Below, piece by piece: positions 1-11,353 of a stretch of DNA of 64,000 nt (the first letter of the stretch is position 1; every line of letters starts with the position of its first letter). Made by a program: the position numbers and the translations under genes. Source of the DNA: Hyperoodon ampullatus (lineage: Eukaryota; Chordata; Mammalia; Artiodactyla; Ziphiidae). The notes beneath the pieces were generated by a model. That model was given only the letters and a program-made list of their open reading frames with translations. It ran no database searches and was not told where the DNA came from. The stretch lies in NCBI GenBank assembly GCA_949752795.1, contig OX457075.1:9034701-9098700 (forward strand), given 5' to 3'.

Positions 1-382
1 AATGTAGTTCAGCCTAGCCATGTTGACACATCACAAAGCCATCAGAGGCACAGTGCTGTTTGGGGGGAGTACTACGGAGATTAAGACCATCTTTCCTATC
101 TTGGCATAACTGACAATTTTTATATCACATGGTGGGTTTAACAGTAAAGGTATACACTTGTATCTACGAGGCCTATAAAGGCTTTTCTCTCAACCTGGGA
201 GTCCAAAGAAAACTTTCTAGACTAAGTTAAGTCTTAAACAATATGTATGAAATAAGAACACAAAGAATGATAAGAATGGAGTCTCAGACAAAGACAGTAT
301 CAAACACACAGTGGGTATATATATGTCAGGTTTCATTAGATGACGCTATGACAAATTGCAAAATCTCCATGTGGGTTGTGTT
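1..382. other. Unassigned non-coding sequence
   Basis: AT-rich single-copy-looking sequence. No open frame of note and no repeat family that I recognise. Confidence 0.5.
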
Positions 383-700
383 TTGCTCACATTAATGTTC
401 AATGCATTTGGCTGCCGTCTCTCTTAGTCTTCTTCATTCCAAGCCCCAGGCTGAAAAAGCAGCCTTCACATAAGACATACCTGTCTTAAGGGAGAAGAAA
501 AAGAACAAATAGCCAAATGACACAATGGCTCTTAAAGCTACTTGTGAAAATTTCAGAATTCATTTCCTCTCATATATCCTTGGCCAAAGAAAGTCACATG
601 GGCAAGCTTGCCTTCAATGAAGGAATATATAATCATCTAAAGGAAGGGTAGCAAATATTCCAAACAAGTAAAACATCAGTGTCTTGATCACAAATATTTA
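383..700 (-). mobile_element. Ancient LTR-like fragment (MaLR/ERVL type), copy 1
   Basis: It shares an ordered series of motifs with 2140-2545: a start near CTCACATTAATG, then a GCAGCC block, a GGC(C/A)AAAGAAAGTCACATG-like block, and an end rich in AAACAA. The same order is typical of old MLT-type LTRs in reverse orientation. The subfamily is not certain. Paralogy with the second fragment is seen directly; the LTR call is from family knowledge. Confidence 0.45.
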
Positions 701-1737
701 CTTTTTTCACTTTTGTACACTAATTTCACTCACTCTCCTTCTTTCCAAGGGAGACAACCCAAAAGTCTCAGTTAGACTCAAAATCTAGGATTTTTTTGGT
801 AGCCTTTTTGTTAAATCTAGTTGTGGCTCTTCTTCATTCAATGACCTGTAAACTACAGAGATAAGTGATGTTTCCTCATATATGCAATGTGTAATAGTGG
901 AACAGGAAGATGTAACTAAAATAGACCCTCCCATTAGGAAAGTGGCAGAAAGGAGACATCCACTGGCTGCTGTTCAATAGCAATCCAAAAATTCCATGGA
1001 GTAGATGTTGTAAGGGGTCCCTACCCTGGAGATCTGAAACTTTTCTTGATTTTGCCCAAGTTCTATAACCTAGGAATAGCTCTTCAGTTTATCATCCTCT
1101 ATAACCTTTGGATCCACGCTTCAGAAGATCCTTTTTCTTCCTTTTATCATCATTGGCTACATCTGAAGATCACATTGGAGAATGTGCCCATCTTAAAGGC
1201 TCAAGAGCATTTTAAGCCTGCTTCCTACCTGTAAAATCTTTGGGGCCTAAAATTAACTATGTTCTCCCTATCAATTCAGAAATGTTAACAGAAAGTTTGT
1301 TGGCAGTACCCTAAATTTGGACTGTGCCATTAGTCTGTATTAACTGGTCCTTGGTGTTCATAGACTTAGATTTTATATCTTACTAGTTGGAAATGACAGT
1401 CAGTTATGTCTTCAAATTCTGCAAGTCTCATAAGTTCTGAATTTTTAATATATTTTTTAAATTCTGTGTAAATCAATTGGTTCTTTTCTGAGCTCACTTT
1501 TTCCCTACTGTACTTTGTCAAGTACAGCCAATAGGAAACATGTTACCAACATTCTTTTTTTCTCTTTATTTCCCTAAAGCCACAAATTCATTAGGTATAT
1601 TATTTGCCTCCGGAGTTCATACAGGTGATGGTTTTACAAAATGGAGGCTGGAAGAATAATGACAAAACACTTTTCCTTCATTTCACCAAACCCCACTATG
1701 TGGCCCAGAGGCCAAAGCTATATATTTTAGTTCTCTT
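701..1737. other. Unassigned sequence between two related LTR-like fragments
   Basis: No gene found. A 62-codon open frame at 1046-1234 has no recognisable domain. Because it lies between two same-orientation LTR-like fragments, this stretch could be the decayed internal region of one ancient element. Confidence 0.35.
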
Positions 1738-2117
1738 TTTATTTATTTTATTTATTTATTTATTTTGAAGCATGGTTGATTTACAATGTTGTGTTAGTTT
1801 CAGGTATACAGCAAAGTGATTCAGATTCTTTTCCCTTACAAGTTATTACAAAACATTGTATATAGTTCCCTGTGTTATATATTAGGTCCTTGTTGTTTAT
1901 CTATTTTATATATAGTAGTGTGTATCTGTTAATCCCAAACTCCTAATTTATCCCTCCCTACCCCCACTTTCCCCTTTAGTAACTGTAAATTTGTTTTCTA
2001 AGTCTGTGGGTCAACTTCTGTTTTTATGTAAGTTCATTTGTATCATTTCTTTTTTTTTTTTTTTTTTAAGATTCCACATATAAGTGATGTCATACACTAT
2101 TTGTCTGGCTTAGTTTT
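1738..2117 (-). mobile_element. L1 3' end, 5'-truncated
   Basis: Read on the minus strand this is the cetartiodactyl L1 3' UTR. The left end is T-rich (reverse of the A tail), followed by GATTTACAATGTTGTGTTAG, the reverse of the conserved L1 terminus. The element stops near codons for the extreme C-terminus of ORF2 (around 2112). A T run at about 2050-2067 interrupts the UTR. Confidence 0.85.
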
Positions 2118-2139
2118 TCTTTCTCTCTTTTTTTTTTTT

Positions 2140-2545
2140 TAGTTTTTCTGATTTCCCTAGATTATGCTACATAACAAACAACACCCACACTTTAAAAGCT
2201 TACAACAATAAAGGTTTCTCACTCACATTAATGCTCATTGTTAATTAACTAGGGCTGTGCTCCACATCCTCTTTATTTTGGCACAAAAGCTGTAGGAGCA
2301 GCCCCCATGTGGGACATGCCAACCTAATGGCAGAGGGTAAACGAGTGAATGGTTACATGAATCAGTGACTCAAAGATTCTAGCTTGAAGTGGCAATTGTC
2401 ACTTTCACCCACTTTCTACCGACTAAAGAAAATCACATGATTAAGCCCAACATAATGAAGTAGGGGAGTGCTAGCCTCTCACAAGGAAGGGCGACAAACA
2501 TTTTAAACAAATACTGCTATCTCCCATGAAATTTAAGTGGAAGAG
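2140..2545 (-). mobile_element. Ancient LTR-like fragment (MaLR/ERVL type), copy 2
   Basis: It begins with a CTACATAACAAACAAC-like motif, the reverse of the ...GTTTTAAGC...TTGTTATGCAGC end shared by MLT1 LTRs. It then follows the same motif order as 383-700, including GCAGCCCC, ATGGCAGAGGG and AAAATCACATG. Divergence is high, so the insertion is old. Confidence 0.5.
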
Positions 2546-2639
2546 TGATATTCAGCAGCAGTAAATCATAAAAAGAGAGGACAGGAATGGTGAAGATAAT
2601 ACATTAGATGGCATTAGATGAGACATGTATTTGGAAGGT

Positions 2640-2960
2640 GCTATATGCAATGCTAAAGATGGATTTTTGTGTTGGAAGCAAAGGGGAATTATCGAAGGTC
2701 TTTAAGCAGTGACATAGTGATATGTTTTAGTTTATATGCAGTATTCTAGCAATGGTAAATACAGGGAGACAAGTTGGGACATTATTCCACAGACTCAGTG
2801 AATGATGATAAGAGCATGATCTAGAGCTAGGAAGAGATGGGGTTATGTTGTAATAAGAAAAGATGGGAAGGTGTTGTATTCTCATTCGGTCGATAAAAGA
2901 TTCATATACAGAAGGTAAGGATAAGGAAGGGAAGAACGTTGACTATATTGAAAAGAGGAT
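2640..2960 (-). mobile_element. Possible L2 ORF2 fragment
   Basis: The motifs TTTAAGCAG(..)TGACAT and ACAGGGAGACAAGTTGGGA resemble the reverse complement of L2 ORF2, where the consensus has TTTTAAGCAGGGGAGTGACAT followed by CAGGGAGACCAGTTAGGAGG. Spacing is right but divergence is high. Confidence 0.4.
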
Positions 2961-3667
2961 AATTGATCATCTTAGAGGACATGGCTGGCAGTAAGTGCAG
3001 TTAAGGATACATTTCATAGGTGGTAGAAGGATCAGGCTGTTTGCTCCTGAAGGCTTCAACTTTCTATGTGAAGTGTGGGATGTTCACTTCAATGAAAGGG
3101 TATAGGAGCTGGGTAGGGGGCTTGAATAGAATGCCAAAGACACAGAGTCTCTGAGAGAAGTGGGAGAGAGAACAAATATGTTAAAACTGTGAGTAATTAA
3201 GAGCCTTGCTCACTGTGCATTTGTAATGACTTGAAAAGCACATGTGACGCCAATTCTAAGCAGCAAGGGGGTTGGGAGGGAATATAACGTCGGGATTATG
3301 AAGGAGGGCATAGTGGAAATACTGGGTTTCAAGGTAGTTGAGGATGTTAGTGAGAAAGTGATTGAATAAGGTAAGTAGTTTAGACTAGTTACTTAGAGAA
3401 ATGAGTGAGCCAGGAGGCTGCTTGTAATCTGGAAGACAAGGACCAGTCCCAGGGCCCTTACCCATCTGCAGTGGAAGAGTAGACATAGTTGGAGTGAGGA
3501 CACAAGTATGATTGATCAGAGTCTGAGGTTAGAGCATGGAATATTTGCATTAACGGTTATGATTTCTGGCTGGTAATGAAGATTAGGTCAAGCAAAGCAT
3601 ATGGCTTAAATGGTGCTTAGGAAAAATTTTTTAGAATTGGGTAAATGAAAGATGTGTGAGGATAGTT
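2961..3667. other. Unassigned non-coding sequence
   Basis: Purine-rich on the plus strand. It may be further decayed L2 sequence, but I cannot assign it. Confidence 0.4.
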
Positions 3668-4825
3668 TGTTGCCTCCAATGACCCACACTCTGGTAGAAC
3701 CGCCCCCTCTCTTGAGTGTGGATGAGACCTATAATTTCTTCTGACCAGGAAACATGCAAAGGTATTGGGATATCATTCCCATGATTCTGTTAAATTATAT
3801 GGCATAGATGAGGGGTTTTACAGGTGTGATTAATATATCTAATCAGTTGACTTTAAGTTAATTAAGAAGGAGATAATCCTGAGTGAGCCTCACTTTTCAG
3901 GTGAGCCATTAAAAGAGGCTCTAAAGGTCAGGCATGGAGAAGTCAGGGAAAGTTTCTTGCTGGCCATTGAGAAGCCAAGAGCCTCCTGATGACTTTCCAA
4001 TGAGCCAATGAGCGGGGCAAGGGTGGGGCAATAGCCTAATTTAGGAGATAAGGACTGCCTTCCTACAAACACAAGGAAATAAATTCTGCCAACCACCATA
4101 TGAGCTTAGAAGAATACTCAAGCCACAAGTGAAACACCAGCCCTGGCTTATGCCTTGTTTGTAGGCTTGCAAGATCCTGAGTAGAGGATTCAGCTAAGCA
4201 AGGCCCAGGCTCCTCACCCATGGAAACAGACAAATGTAAGTTGTTACACAGCAATAGAAGATACTGTTGTTGTGAATAGTGCTACAATGAACATTGGGTT
4301 GCATGTATCTGTTTGAATTACGGTTTTCTCTGGGTATAGGCTGAGGAGTGGGATTGCTGGGTCATATGGTAGTTCTGTTTTTAGTTTTTTAAGGAACCTA
4401 GAGATTGTCATACTGAGTGAAATAAGTCAGACACAGAAAGACAAATATCATATGATATTGCTTATATGTGGAATCTAAAAAGAAATGGTACAAATGAACT
4501 TAGTTACAAAACAGAAGTAGAGTTATGGCTGTAGAAAACAAACTTATGGTTACCAGGGGGTAAGGCGGGGAGGGATATATTGGGAGAGTGGAACTGATAT
4601 ATACACACTACTATATATAAAATAGATAACTAGTAAGAACCTGCTGTATGGCACAGGGAACTCTACTCAGTACTCTGTAATGGCGTATATGGGAAAAGAA
4701 TCTAAAAAAAAAGAGTGTATATATATATATGTATAACTGATTCACTTTGCTGTACACCTGAAACTAACACAACATTGTAAGTCACAACGATACACCAATT
4801 AAAAAAAGAAAATATTGCTAATATA
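3668..4825 (+). mobile_element. MLT1-type solo LTR (MaLR), split by an L1
   Basis: It starts TGTTGCCTCCAATGACC and contains AATCAGTTGACTTTAAGTTAA, GAGCCATTAAAAGAGG and CCATGGAAACAG, in MLT1 order. It ends in TTGTTACACAGCAATAGAA, the conserved MLT1 3' end. The last bases resume after the L1 at about 4807 (AGAAAATATTGCTAATA). Plus orientation; no internal region is attached, so it is a solo LTR. Confidence 0.75.
4267..4806 (+). mobile_element. L1 insertion with 5' inversion
   Basis: Bases 4267-4399 are reverse-orientation ORF2 sequence (TTCTCTGGGTATAGGC, GGGATTGCTGGGTCATATGG). From 4396 the strand flips to sense and runs through the ORF2 end and 3' UTR to an A-rich tail at 4800. The junction shares ACCT (4396-4399) between both parts. 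Flanking 11-mers AGAAGATACTG (4256-4266) and AGAAAATATTG (4807-4817) form a target-site duplication with two transitions. This is the twin-priming structure known for L1. Confidence 0.85.
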
Positions 4826-6554
4826 CCATGTTCAGTATATTATGTTAAGAGACTAAAGTGTTTTCCTAAACCTCTGTAAGTTTCTATTTTTAAAAGTTTT
4901 CAAATATTTCTTTTGGCCTTAAACTTGTACTCACAGAGACAAACATGAGATGGTTTCTAAATTAAGACTATAGAGGAGGGCAAGAGAAGCAAGCTGTGCA
5001 GTCTATGGCTATAGAACAATGGGACAGATCTCAGTCATAATTCTCATCACTCCTACTCCTCTTTAGCCAGCTTGTCTGCATGGAGCAGAAACAAAGGGAA
5101 CAGGTGCGTCCAGTCAGAGGGGCTGAATCTGCTGACAATCAATGCCTCAGGAAAGGAAGCTGGGTGAGGAGGTGGGTAAAAGACTAAGTGAATTTGGCTG
5201 GGGACGCTGAGGCTGAGAATGAGAAGAAAGAGGCAGAAAGGGAAACAGACAAAGGAAGGAGAGGAGAGCATCAGCTCCATGGCTACTCGATAGACACATG
5301 AGTTCTTGATGGCTTTGCCATTTACTCTCTTCCAACCAGCCTGGGAGACCCTGCCTCGCCAGCAAGTGGTGACTATGCAGTTTCCTTCACATGCTGAGTT
5401 CTGCCCCTGCAAGGTTATTCAGCCATTTCAGGACACCAAATAGGTCTGTTTAAAACCTTCTATTTTCTTTTATCCTATCGTGCCTTATGGGCTCCATTAT
5501 AAGTGAGCAGGAAGGGGCTTAATATCTGTTGGTTACAACAAAAATTAATGGCCCTGCAGGAAGAAAGCATTAAAGGTTAAATTGAAAGAAGTATAAAAAC
5601 GTTTAGTAATGTATGAATTCACATCACTTCTACTTACATAAAACACATCTAACATTTCAGTTCTGTTCTAAAGGCTCGCTGTAGAGCCAGAATGCAAAAC
5701 TTTATGAAATTGCTAAATGTTTCAGACTAAATTATGAGTAATACTTTGGGACATGGTGAAAGATTTGTAGAGCACACCAGAGAGCAGTTTAAAGTGTGTG
5801 ATGATTCAATAAGGTACGGGAGGTACGGTGGGAGTCTTGGATTTATTATTTATAGAAATCACTCTTGAGCTATGGCTATAGAGTGATTTTTCAATGGTAG
5901 GTATATATTCTTGACTGCTAGGGCTCATGGTTATGGATAGAGGGAAGGTGGAGTTGATTACCAATTCAAGATGGAAAGAAATGTCTTCACTGAACTCAAA
6001 ATAATCTGGTGACCCCCTGAGAAAAGGTAGAAATCTGGACATTAGCCAGTATGAACTTTTCACCAGTAGGTGATTTGAGAGTAATTTGCATATTTAAGAT
6101 ACTACCTTGAAAACAGTCTATTCATTCATTCAACAAATGTTTTATAAATACATATATATCCTTTATTCAGAGTGATCTTGACACATCTTTCATTCAGTCA
6201 AAGAGATACATTAATCTCTTTCCTTCTCCGTTTATAAAGCTATTTGGCTAATTACATTATATAATGGTTTTGTCAATAGACCTATACCTAGGTGAGAATT
6301 CAATTAGGTGGAATAAGCAGAATTAATCACTAATACTTTTTACAGTCTGTAGCTATCTCCTTGGCAAGAATAGCGAGGGAATGTAGTTGGCCAGTAAATT
6401 AAACCTACTTTTGTTGCTTGTCTGCAGTATATAATATAAAATGAAGGACATTGGTGTTTATAAGTGTATGGTTTGGACTGAGCAAGAATTCAGAGTCCCA
6501 TATTTTATAAAGCTCCATCAGATGTTTTAAATCTAATTTGTTAAATAGATGTAA
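4826..6554. other. Unassigned non-coding sequence
   Basis: The longest open frame (5053-5412, minus, 119 codons) has no domain, low-complexity composition and no supporting splice or start context, so I do not call it. A short TTCATTCATTCAACAAATG motif near 6121 is probably the end of a decayed L2 on the minus strand. Confidence 0.5.
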
Positions 6555-6600
6555 AATTAGTAAAAAAAAAATAAAAATAAAAACAAAAAAAACAAAAAAT
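6555..6600 (+). repeat. A-rich low-complexity tract
   Basis: About 45 bases of A runs broken by T and C (AAAATAAAAACAAAAAAAAC style). It could be an old retroposon tail, but no attached element was recognised. Confidence 0.8.
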
Positions 6601-6954
6601 AACAGTCCCTCACGCAGGACTAGAAAAAAGATTATAATCAATAAGAGTCTGGTAGAGACCATGAATAAGTATCTGGAGGAAATTACACCAAGACCGACAA
6701 AAGGCCAAAAGTTAATTGTGGAGATGACCCAGTGAGTGCCAGTCCTGCCTCTGAGACCAGTGATTTTCAAACACTAGGGGGAAAATGGCATCCTTATCAC
6801 CCTCAGCAATAAGGCATTTGAAAAACTTTCACACCAGAGAACACATTTTCCTTACCCTATATCTAAACTCAGATATTATGTACTGTCTCCATGTACAACT
6901 TCTCAATCTACCTTTATAATATTTTGTCATGAAAAGGAAGATGATTTTTTAAAA

Positions 6955-7110
6955 AAGCTTTCCAGCTCCCATCTCCCTCAGAATAAAAACAAATTCCCAA
7001 TCTTTTTAGACTTTTCTAAGAACTAGTATTTTCCCTACCATCTAATCATCACTCTTGTTTTCGCCTCTGGACTCTATCCAATTTCCAGACATCTCTTTTA
7101 ACATACTGAA
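6955..7110 (+). mobile_element. Possible L2 ORF2 fragment
   Basis: CATCTCCCTCAGAATAAAAAC matches the L2 ORF2 segment CCATCTCCCTCAGAATAAAAGCC that recurs at 14490 and 49670. Downstream similarity fades quickly. Confidence 0.4.
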
Positions 7111-9014
7111 ATTAAAATTGGTGTAGTGTTCTGTTAAGGTCTTGGCCAACTTTGAATAGCATCTCTGTTCTGTGTCTTATTAAAACTTCAGAGTCATTGA
7201 CAATGAGTCCTTTTCATGCTCAAGGTCAGTATAGCCTGGGTGAGCCCTCTTCAAACATGAATAGTGGAAGTGAGAACTGTATCTATGTTGACTGACCAAG
7301 GAAGTTGCTGTGGGTTCTTAGAGAAACTCAGGCTCTCTCTAGATATCACTGACATTGTTAGCTCATCGGCAAAGGACCTTAAGCAGTGTTTATTTATAGG
7401 CTCTTCTTCAACGAAGTGACATGAGGCTCCCAAATGCTGCTCAAATCTCTGCATGATGAACCGTACATTAGATGATCTTATGGCACTTTTGATATTAACT
7501 CCCAAGGATCACTTTAGACATGTGTATCTTCTTTCGATAGACTGGATAAATCAAATAAAGGTTGTTTGACTTCACAGGATTTAGAGCTGATCCACAGTAT
7601 GATTTTGTGCCTTGTCGATATAGTCATTGGCTGGAATTTTCTCTGGCAAAATAAAGCTGCACGGGAATATGCATTCACAGCCTAAAGGGGAAAAGAGATC
7701 CCAATTATAGGGCCTTTTACATTTGTTTTTACTTCTCCCTAATGGTCATCTGCATGCATTGAATATTGCTGTATTTTTTTTTTTAATCACAAGATGTTTA
7801 CATTCCCTTTAAGATGTTCTGACAATGGATTTGGAAAGAATCCTTGACTCAAATATTGCACAAGTATTAAATGTTTTAAAGGGGTGATTACAGATAGGAT
7901 TTTCATTCAAGCTATTATCCCCAAACAAGTTCTCAGCTGCAGAGGCCACTTAAGTGCAGTTAATTCATTAGAACAAGAACTTGAGTTAAATACATTAGCG
8001 ATGAACTGTTCATCTGTAATAAGACTGACTCATGCTGGTAATTTCTTGCATAGTTATTATTCAACGTGTGCTCTAGACTCCAGGCAGAAGGAGAGGGAAA
8101 CAATGAGAAATGCAGCTTGTCTTTTAGTATCTGGGTTTGAGAATAGTCTCTCCATGGCGCTAACCTAATTTGAGCATGGTGGTGTTACACCTCATAGGCA
8201 GGCCACAGTTAAAATAGGCTAAGCACATTTCCATAATACCAGGCCACTCAGGGAAGGCTGGAGACCCAGGAAATTTAAAGAACAATATTAGAGGATGGGT
8301 GAAGTCATTTTTAAAGTCTCATGCCTTCAACTCTGGGTTTTGGAATTATCTCTTTACAACAAAGCGAGCCCTTCGTAGGGCTGGTGACTCACCAGCAGTC
8401 CCTCTTTCCTTGAGCAAATGAATTAATTGGGCAGTTGCTATTCCTCTCCCCAGACCAGACATGTGCTCTAATTGCCTATTTCCTCCTTCCCAGTTTGGAA
8501 TGAAATATCTCCCCATCACTTCCCATATGGAATCGAAGCATGTGTCAGCATCTGGTGGCCTGGAACAAATGTCCCCACTTGTCCTACTCCTGCCCCTCCC
8601 CCTCCCACATGCCGTCCACACTAGTCAATGGATTCAAGCCCCTCTCTCCTCATTTCATGCCCTTTCTAGAGACTTAGAATTTCCAGGGTCAGGTCTCCCA
8701 ATCTCGTTATTTCTTCTTTAGGTACTGTGCCTACAAAACTCAAACTTCTAAAGTAGTCATCAATAGAGATAGTTTTGTTTAAAAAAAAAAAAAAAAAAAA
8801 AACATGATTGCAACTTTAAAATCAGTGCTTTCCTTGCTAGGGGGTTAATAAAGCTCTCTAAATCTCTCTCCAGTCCCAATCAGATATTTAGAAATGTGTG
8901 CATTACAGGATCCCTATTACCAATAAGCAAACCTTGCACTACCCAGGGTTAATCTCTAATTTTAAGAAAATCTTATCATTTCTCCCAAAATTTAACTTTA
9001 AGAAAACACTATAT
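7111..9014. other. Unassigned, repeat-poor sequence with one poly-A tract
   Basis: No gene and no clear interspersed repeat. A pure A run of about 22 bases sits at 8781-8802. The block 7560-8170 is free of recognisable repeats and has POU-like and AP-1-like words; see findings. Confidence 0.5.
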
Positions 9015-9101
9015 AAGAAGTATTCAAGAATACTTCTTAATATTCTTGAATATTAAGGACTTAAACAGTATAACCAAGCAGGACTTAAACAGCATAACCA
9101 A
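9015..9101. repeat. Overlapping palindromes followed by a 24-bp-period direct repeat
   Basis: AAGAAGTATTC (9015-9025) pairs with GAATACTTCTT (9028-9038) across a 2-base gap. CTTAATATTC (9036-9045) pairs with GAATATTAAG (9048-9057), sharing three bases with the first. Then GGACTTAAACAG(T/C)ATAACC is repeated at 9057-9077 and 9081-9101 with one mismatch. Confidence 0.9.
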
Positions 9102-9139
9102 AATGAATTAAAACATGTTTAGAAGGAGTCATCATTCTC

Positions 9140-9355
9140 TAGTACAGTGGAGTCAAGTCAAGATCAAGTACCAAAATGCTATCTGGGATCCTTGTTTAAA
9201 AATATAGATACTTCCAATAAAGATGTAAAAAAAAAAAAGTTATAAAGCAGAAATTAACACACCATTGTAAAGCAATTATACTCCAATAAAGATGTAATAA
9301 ATAAATAAATAAAAATATAGATACCGAAGCTCCACCCCATAACCTACAAAAGCAT
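9140..9355. mobile_element. hAT-type non-autonomous DNA transposon, interrupted by L1
   Basis: Left part contains CTATCTGGGATCCTTGTTTA and the right part GAAGCTCCACCCCATAACC. Together they follow the MER-type element whose consensus has ATCACCTGGGGATCTTGTTA then CTCCACCCCAGACC. The L1 piece at 9212-9310 splits it. The same family occurs at 40700 and 52603. Confidence 0.5.
9212..9310 (+). mobile_element. Ultra-short L1 3' insertion with doubled 3' end
   Basis: Flanked by a perfect 14-bp target-site duplication AAAAATATAGATAC (9198-9211 and 9311-9324). The insert reads CCAATAAAGATGT plus A12, then a second L1 end (ACACACCATTGTAAAGC ... CCAATAAAGATGTAATAAAT). Two L1 termini with tails thus sit in one insertion of about 100 bp. 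Confidence 0.85.
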
Positions 9356-9399
9356 GATATTTGGGGCTAATACCTGGGAATCTTTGCTTTTACGCCCTT

Positions 9400-9537
9400 C
9401 GGTTAACCATTTTGTCTGTCTCCATCTTTTAGGATATAGACTCTTTTTGTCTGTTTTGTTCACTGCTAAATCTGCAGTGTCCAGACTAGTGACTGACACA
9501 TACTGGTTGTTCAATATTTACTTGTCGAATGAATAAA
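9400..9537 (+). mobile_element. L2 3' end
   Basis: The order GATATAGACTC..TTGTCTGTTTTGTTCACTGC..GTTCAATATTTACTTGTCGAATGAA matches the L2 3' terminus, including the closing GAATGAA unit. Confidence 0.7.
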
Positions 9538-9574
9538 CTCTTCTGGAGCCAGGTTTGGAAACTATTGGATCGGT

Positions 9575-9715
9575 GGATGAAACTTTGAAGTCAGATAGTC
9601 CTTGGTTTGAATCCCAACTCTGACAGTGATTACCTGTGTGACCTTGGGCTAGTCTTTAATCTTTTGAGGTTCAATTTCCTCACTTTAAAATGGTGATCAT
9701 AAATCCTAAAATAAA
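9575..9715 (+). mobile_element. MIR SINE
   Basis: Contains TTTGAATCCCAACTCTG, the tRNA-like B-box region of MIR, then the core TGTGTGACCTTGGGCTAG and CAATTTCCTCACTTTAAAATG, in MIR order. Confidence 0.75.
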
Positions 9716-11113
9716 TATTTTTTGACTCAGTGAATGGAGCTCTCAGGTCAGTGTAGGATTGGGAACGGTGTGTGTTACAAACAATGCCACGCTCAGTAAA
9801 GGGCAACCATTGCTGTTGTTTGGATATGAAGGTGGGGAGGATTGGACAGTCAGAGGTCATTTTTATAAAGACACAAGGAAGCTCGTGGGAAGGCAAACTG
9901 GACATAATGAGGTAAATAACTGGCCCTAAAAACTGAGACTGCCGTGTCTGGTAAAAGTCATCTAAAGAACCAAATAATCTGGTTCTCTCTAGTGGTAGGA
10001 GTGTGGTGTAAAGCCACACAGGAAGTAAGAAAGGAGGGTGATCAGTCTCTTTGGTAGTGCAATCGAGTCTCATAGAGACCTGGGACTTTCAGACACCCCT
10101 GTGGCCCCAGGATCCCCACAGAGTTTAACAGTCCATCTTTGCCCAACTCTGTACTCTCTGCTCTGCTTTCACTCTGCAGTGGCCACGTGCTGGTCTACAG
10201 AGTCCAATATTCCTCTTGCCATTCCGTTTCCCTTTCCGAATCTGTGTCTTTCTTTAGCACATTATTATCTCTGTGTCTCAGGTGTAACTGATAAAATTAG
10301 ATCCTCTCTTAGAAAGTTCAGTCATTGTCTAGATAGACCATCCCTACTGTGTAGACTTTTCAGCTCCCACTGCCTCAGACTTCTGGGCAGCCGCAAGAGG
10401 TGATTGCTTGTGACAGAATTTCAACCCATGGCATAATCTTTGGTGGGCAGTGTGGCAGAGTCAAGCGGCTCAAAGTTTGATAACCTGTGGAAGAAGTTAA
10501 CTTTGGTCATTTTGCCAAGGAGAACTGAGGTTGTCAACCTGCTCTCATGGCTTGGAGATGGTATTTAACATGTATCTATGCAATTCTGAGTGCTTATCAG
10601 CCTACTGGTCCCTTCAGGACAGTTTCTACTGAGGAAAGACATTTTATATCCTTATAAATAACCATTTATGGCAATCCTAAACTTTATGTACCTTTCAAAG
10701 AAGTCATCTGGTAAGATATTTTAGATCATATCACACTGTGCATTTATGAAGTTCTTGAATGTAAAAAATCTCTTTCCCCTCGTAGTCATATTGTTGTACA
10801 TGTGTTAAGCTTGTAGATAACACACACTTAATTGGATTATTCAGAGAGAGGTGATATACAGGCACCTGACCCGGTCAGTGGTTGTAAGCAGAGGGTAGAG
10901 AGGACACGAATGCCTTAGGCTGTGTTGTCTCTCAGACTGTCTTCCAGCCTCGCCCTTCAGGAACAAACTGTTAGCTTCCTAGTAAAAAAGGGGCTGAAAC
11001 CAAAAGCAGGTAAGTAAGAGTGACATTCTTAGAGACCAAGATATAAATGAAATACATGTAAAAAATTGTCTTTCATGGCTTTAGGGATAGACTGTAACAC
11101 AGGTGAGAAGGAA
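9716..11113. other. Unassigned non-coding sequence
   Basis: Open frames at 9630-10073 (minus) and 10038-10403 (plus) overlap in opposite directions and have no domain content. No repeat family was recognised. Confidence 0.5.
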
Positions 11114-11147
11114 GAAACTTTCTCCAGCTCAACGTGGAGAAAGTTTC
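11114..11147. repeat. Perfect 12-bp inverted repeat
   Basis: GAAACTTTCTCC (11114-11125) and GGAGAAAGTTTC (11136-11147) are exact reverse complements around a 10-base loop. Confidence 0.9.
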
Positions 11148-11353
11148 ACAAATAAAAGAATATCACTATGACAGCAGCCTATGGGGTGTGGCAGAGGACT
11201 AAGAGGAAAGCCAGATGGAAAAATGAGAAATAGCACCATTCATGAGCCGTGGAATTCTGCCCTATCCCCGTCCCACACATGCACAATACCCCTAAAGGAG
11301 AATTTAGAGGCCAAGTTTCCAGGGATCCTACTAGAGGGTGATGAGTCTTCTTT

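Noticed and set aside
5053..5412. 119-codon minus-strand open frame
   Set aside because: No domain, low-complexity leucine/serine/proline-rich sequence, and overlapping frames of similar quality. Expected by chance.
6538..6735. Lysine-rich 65-codon frame
   Set aside because: Its start is encoded by an A-rich low-complexity tract and there is no domain.
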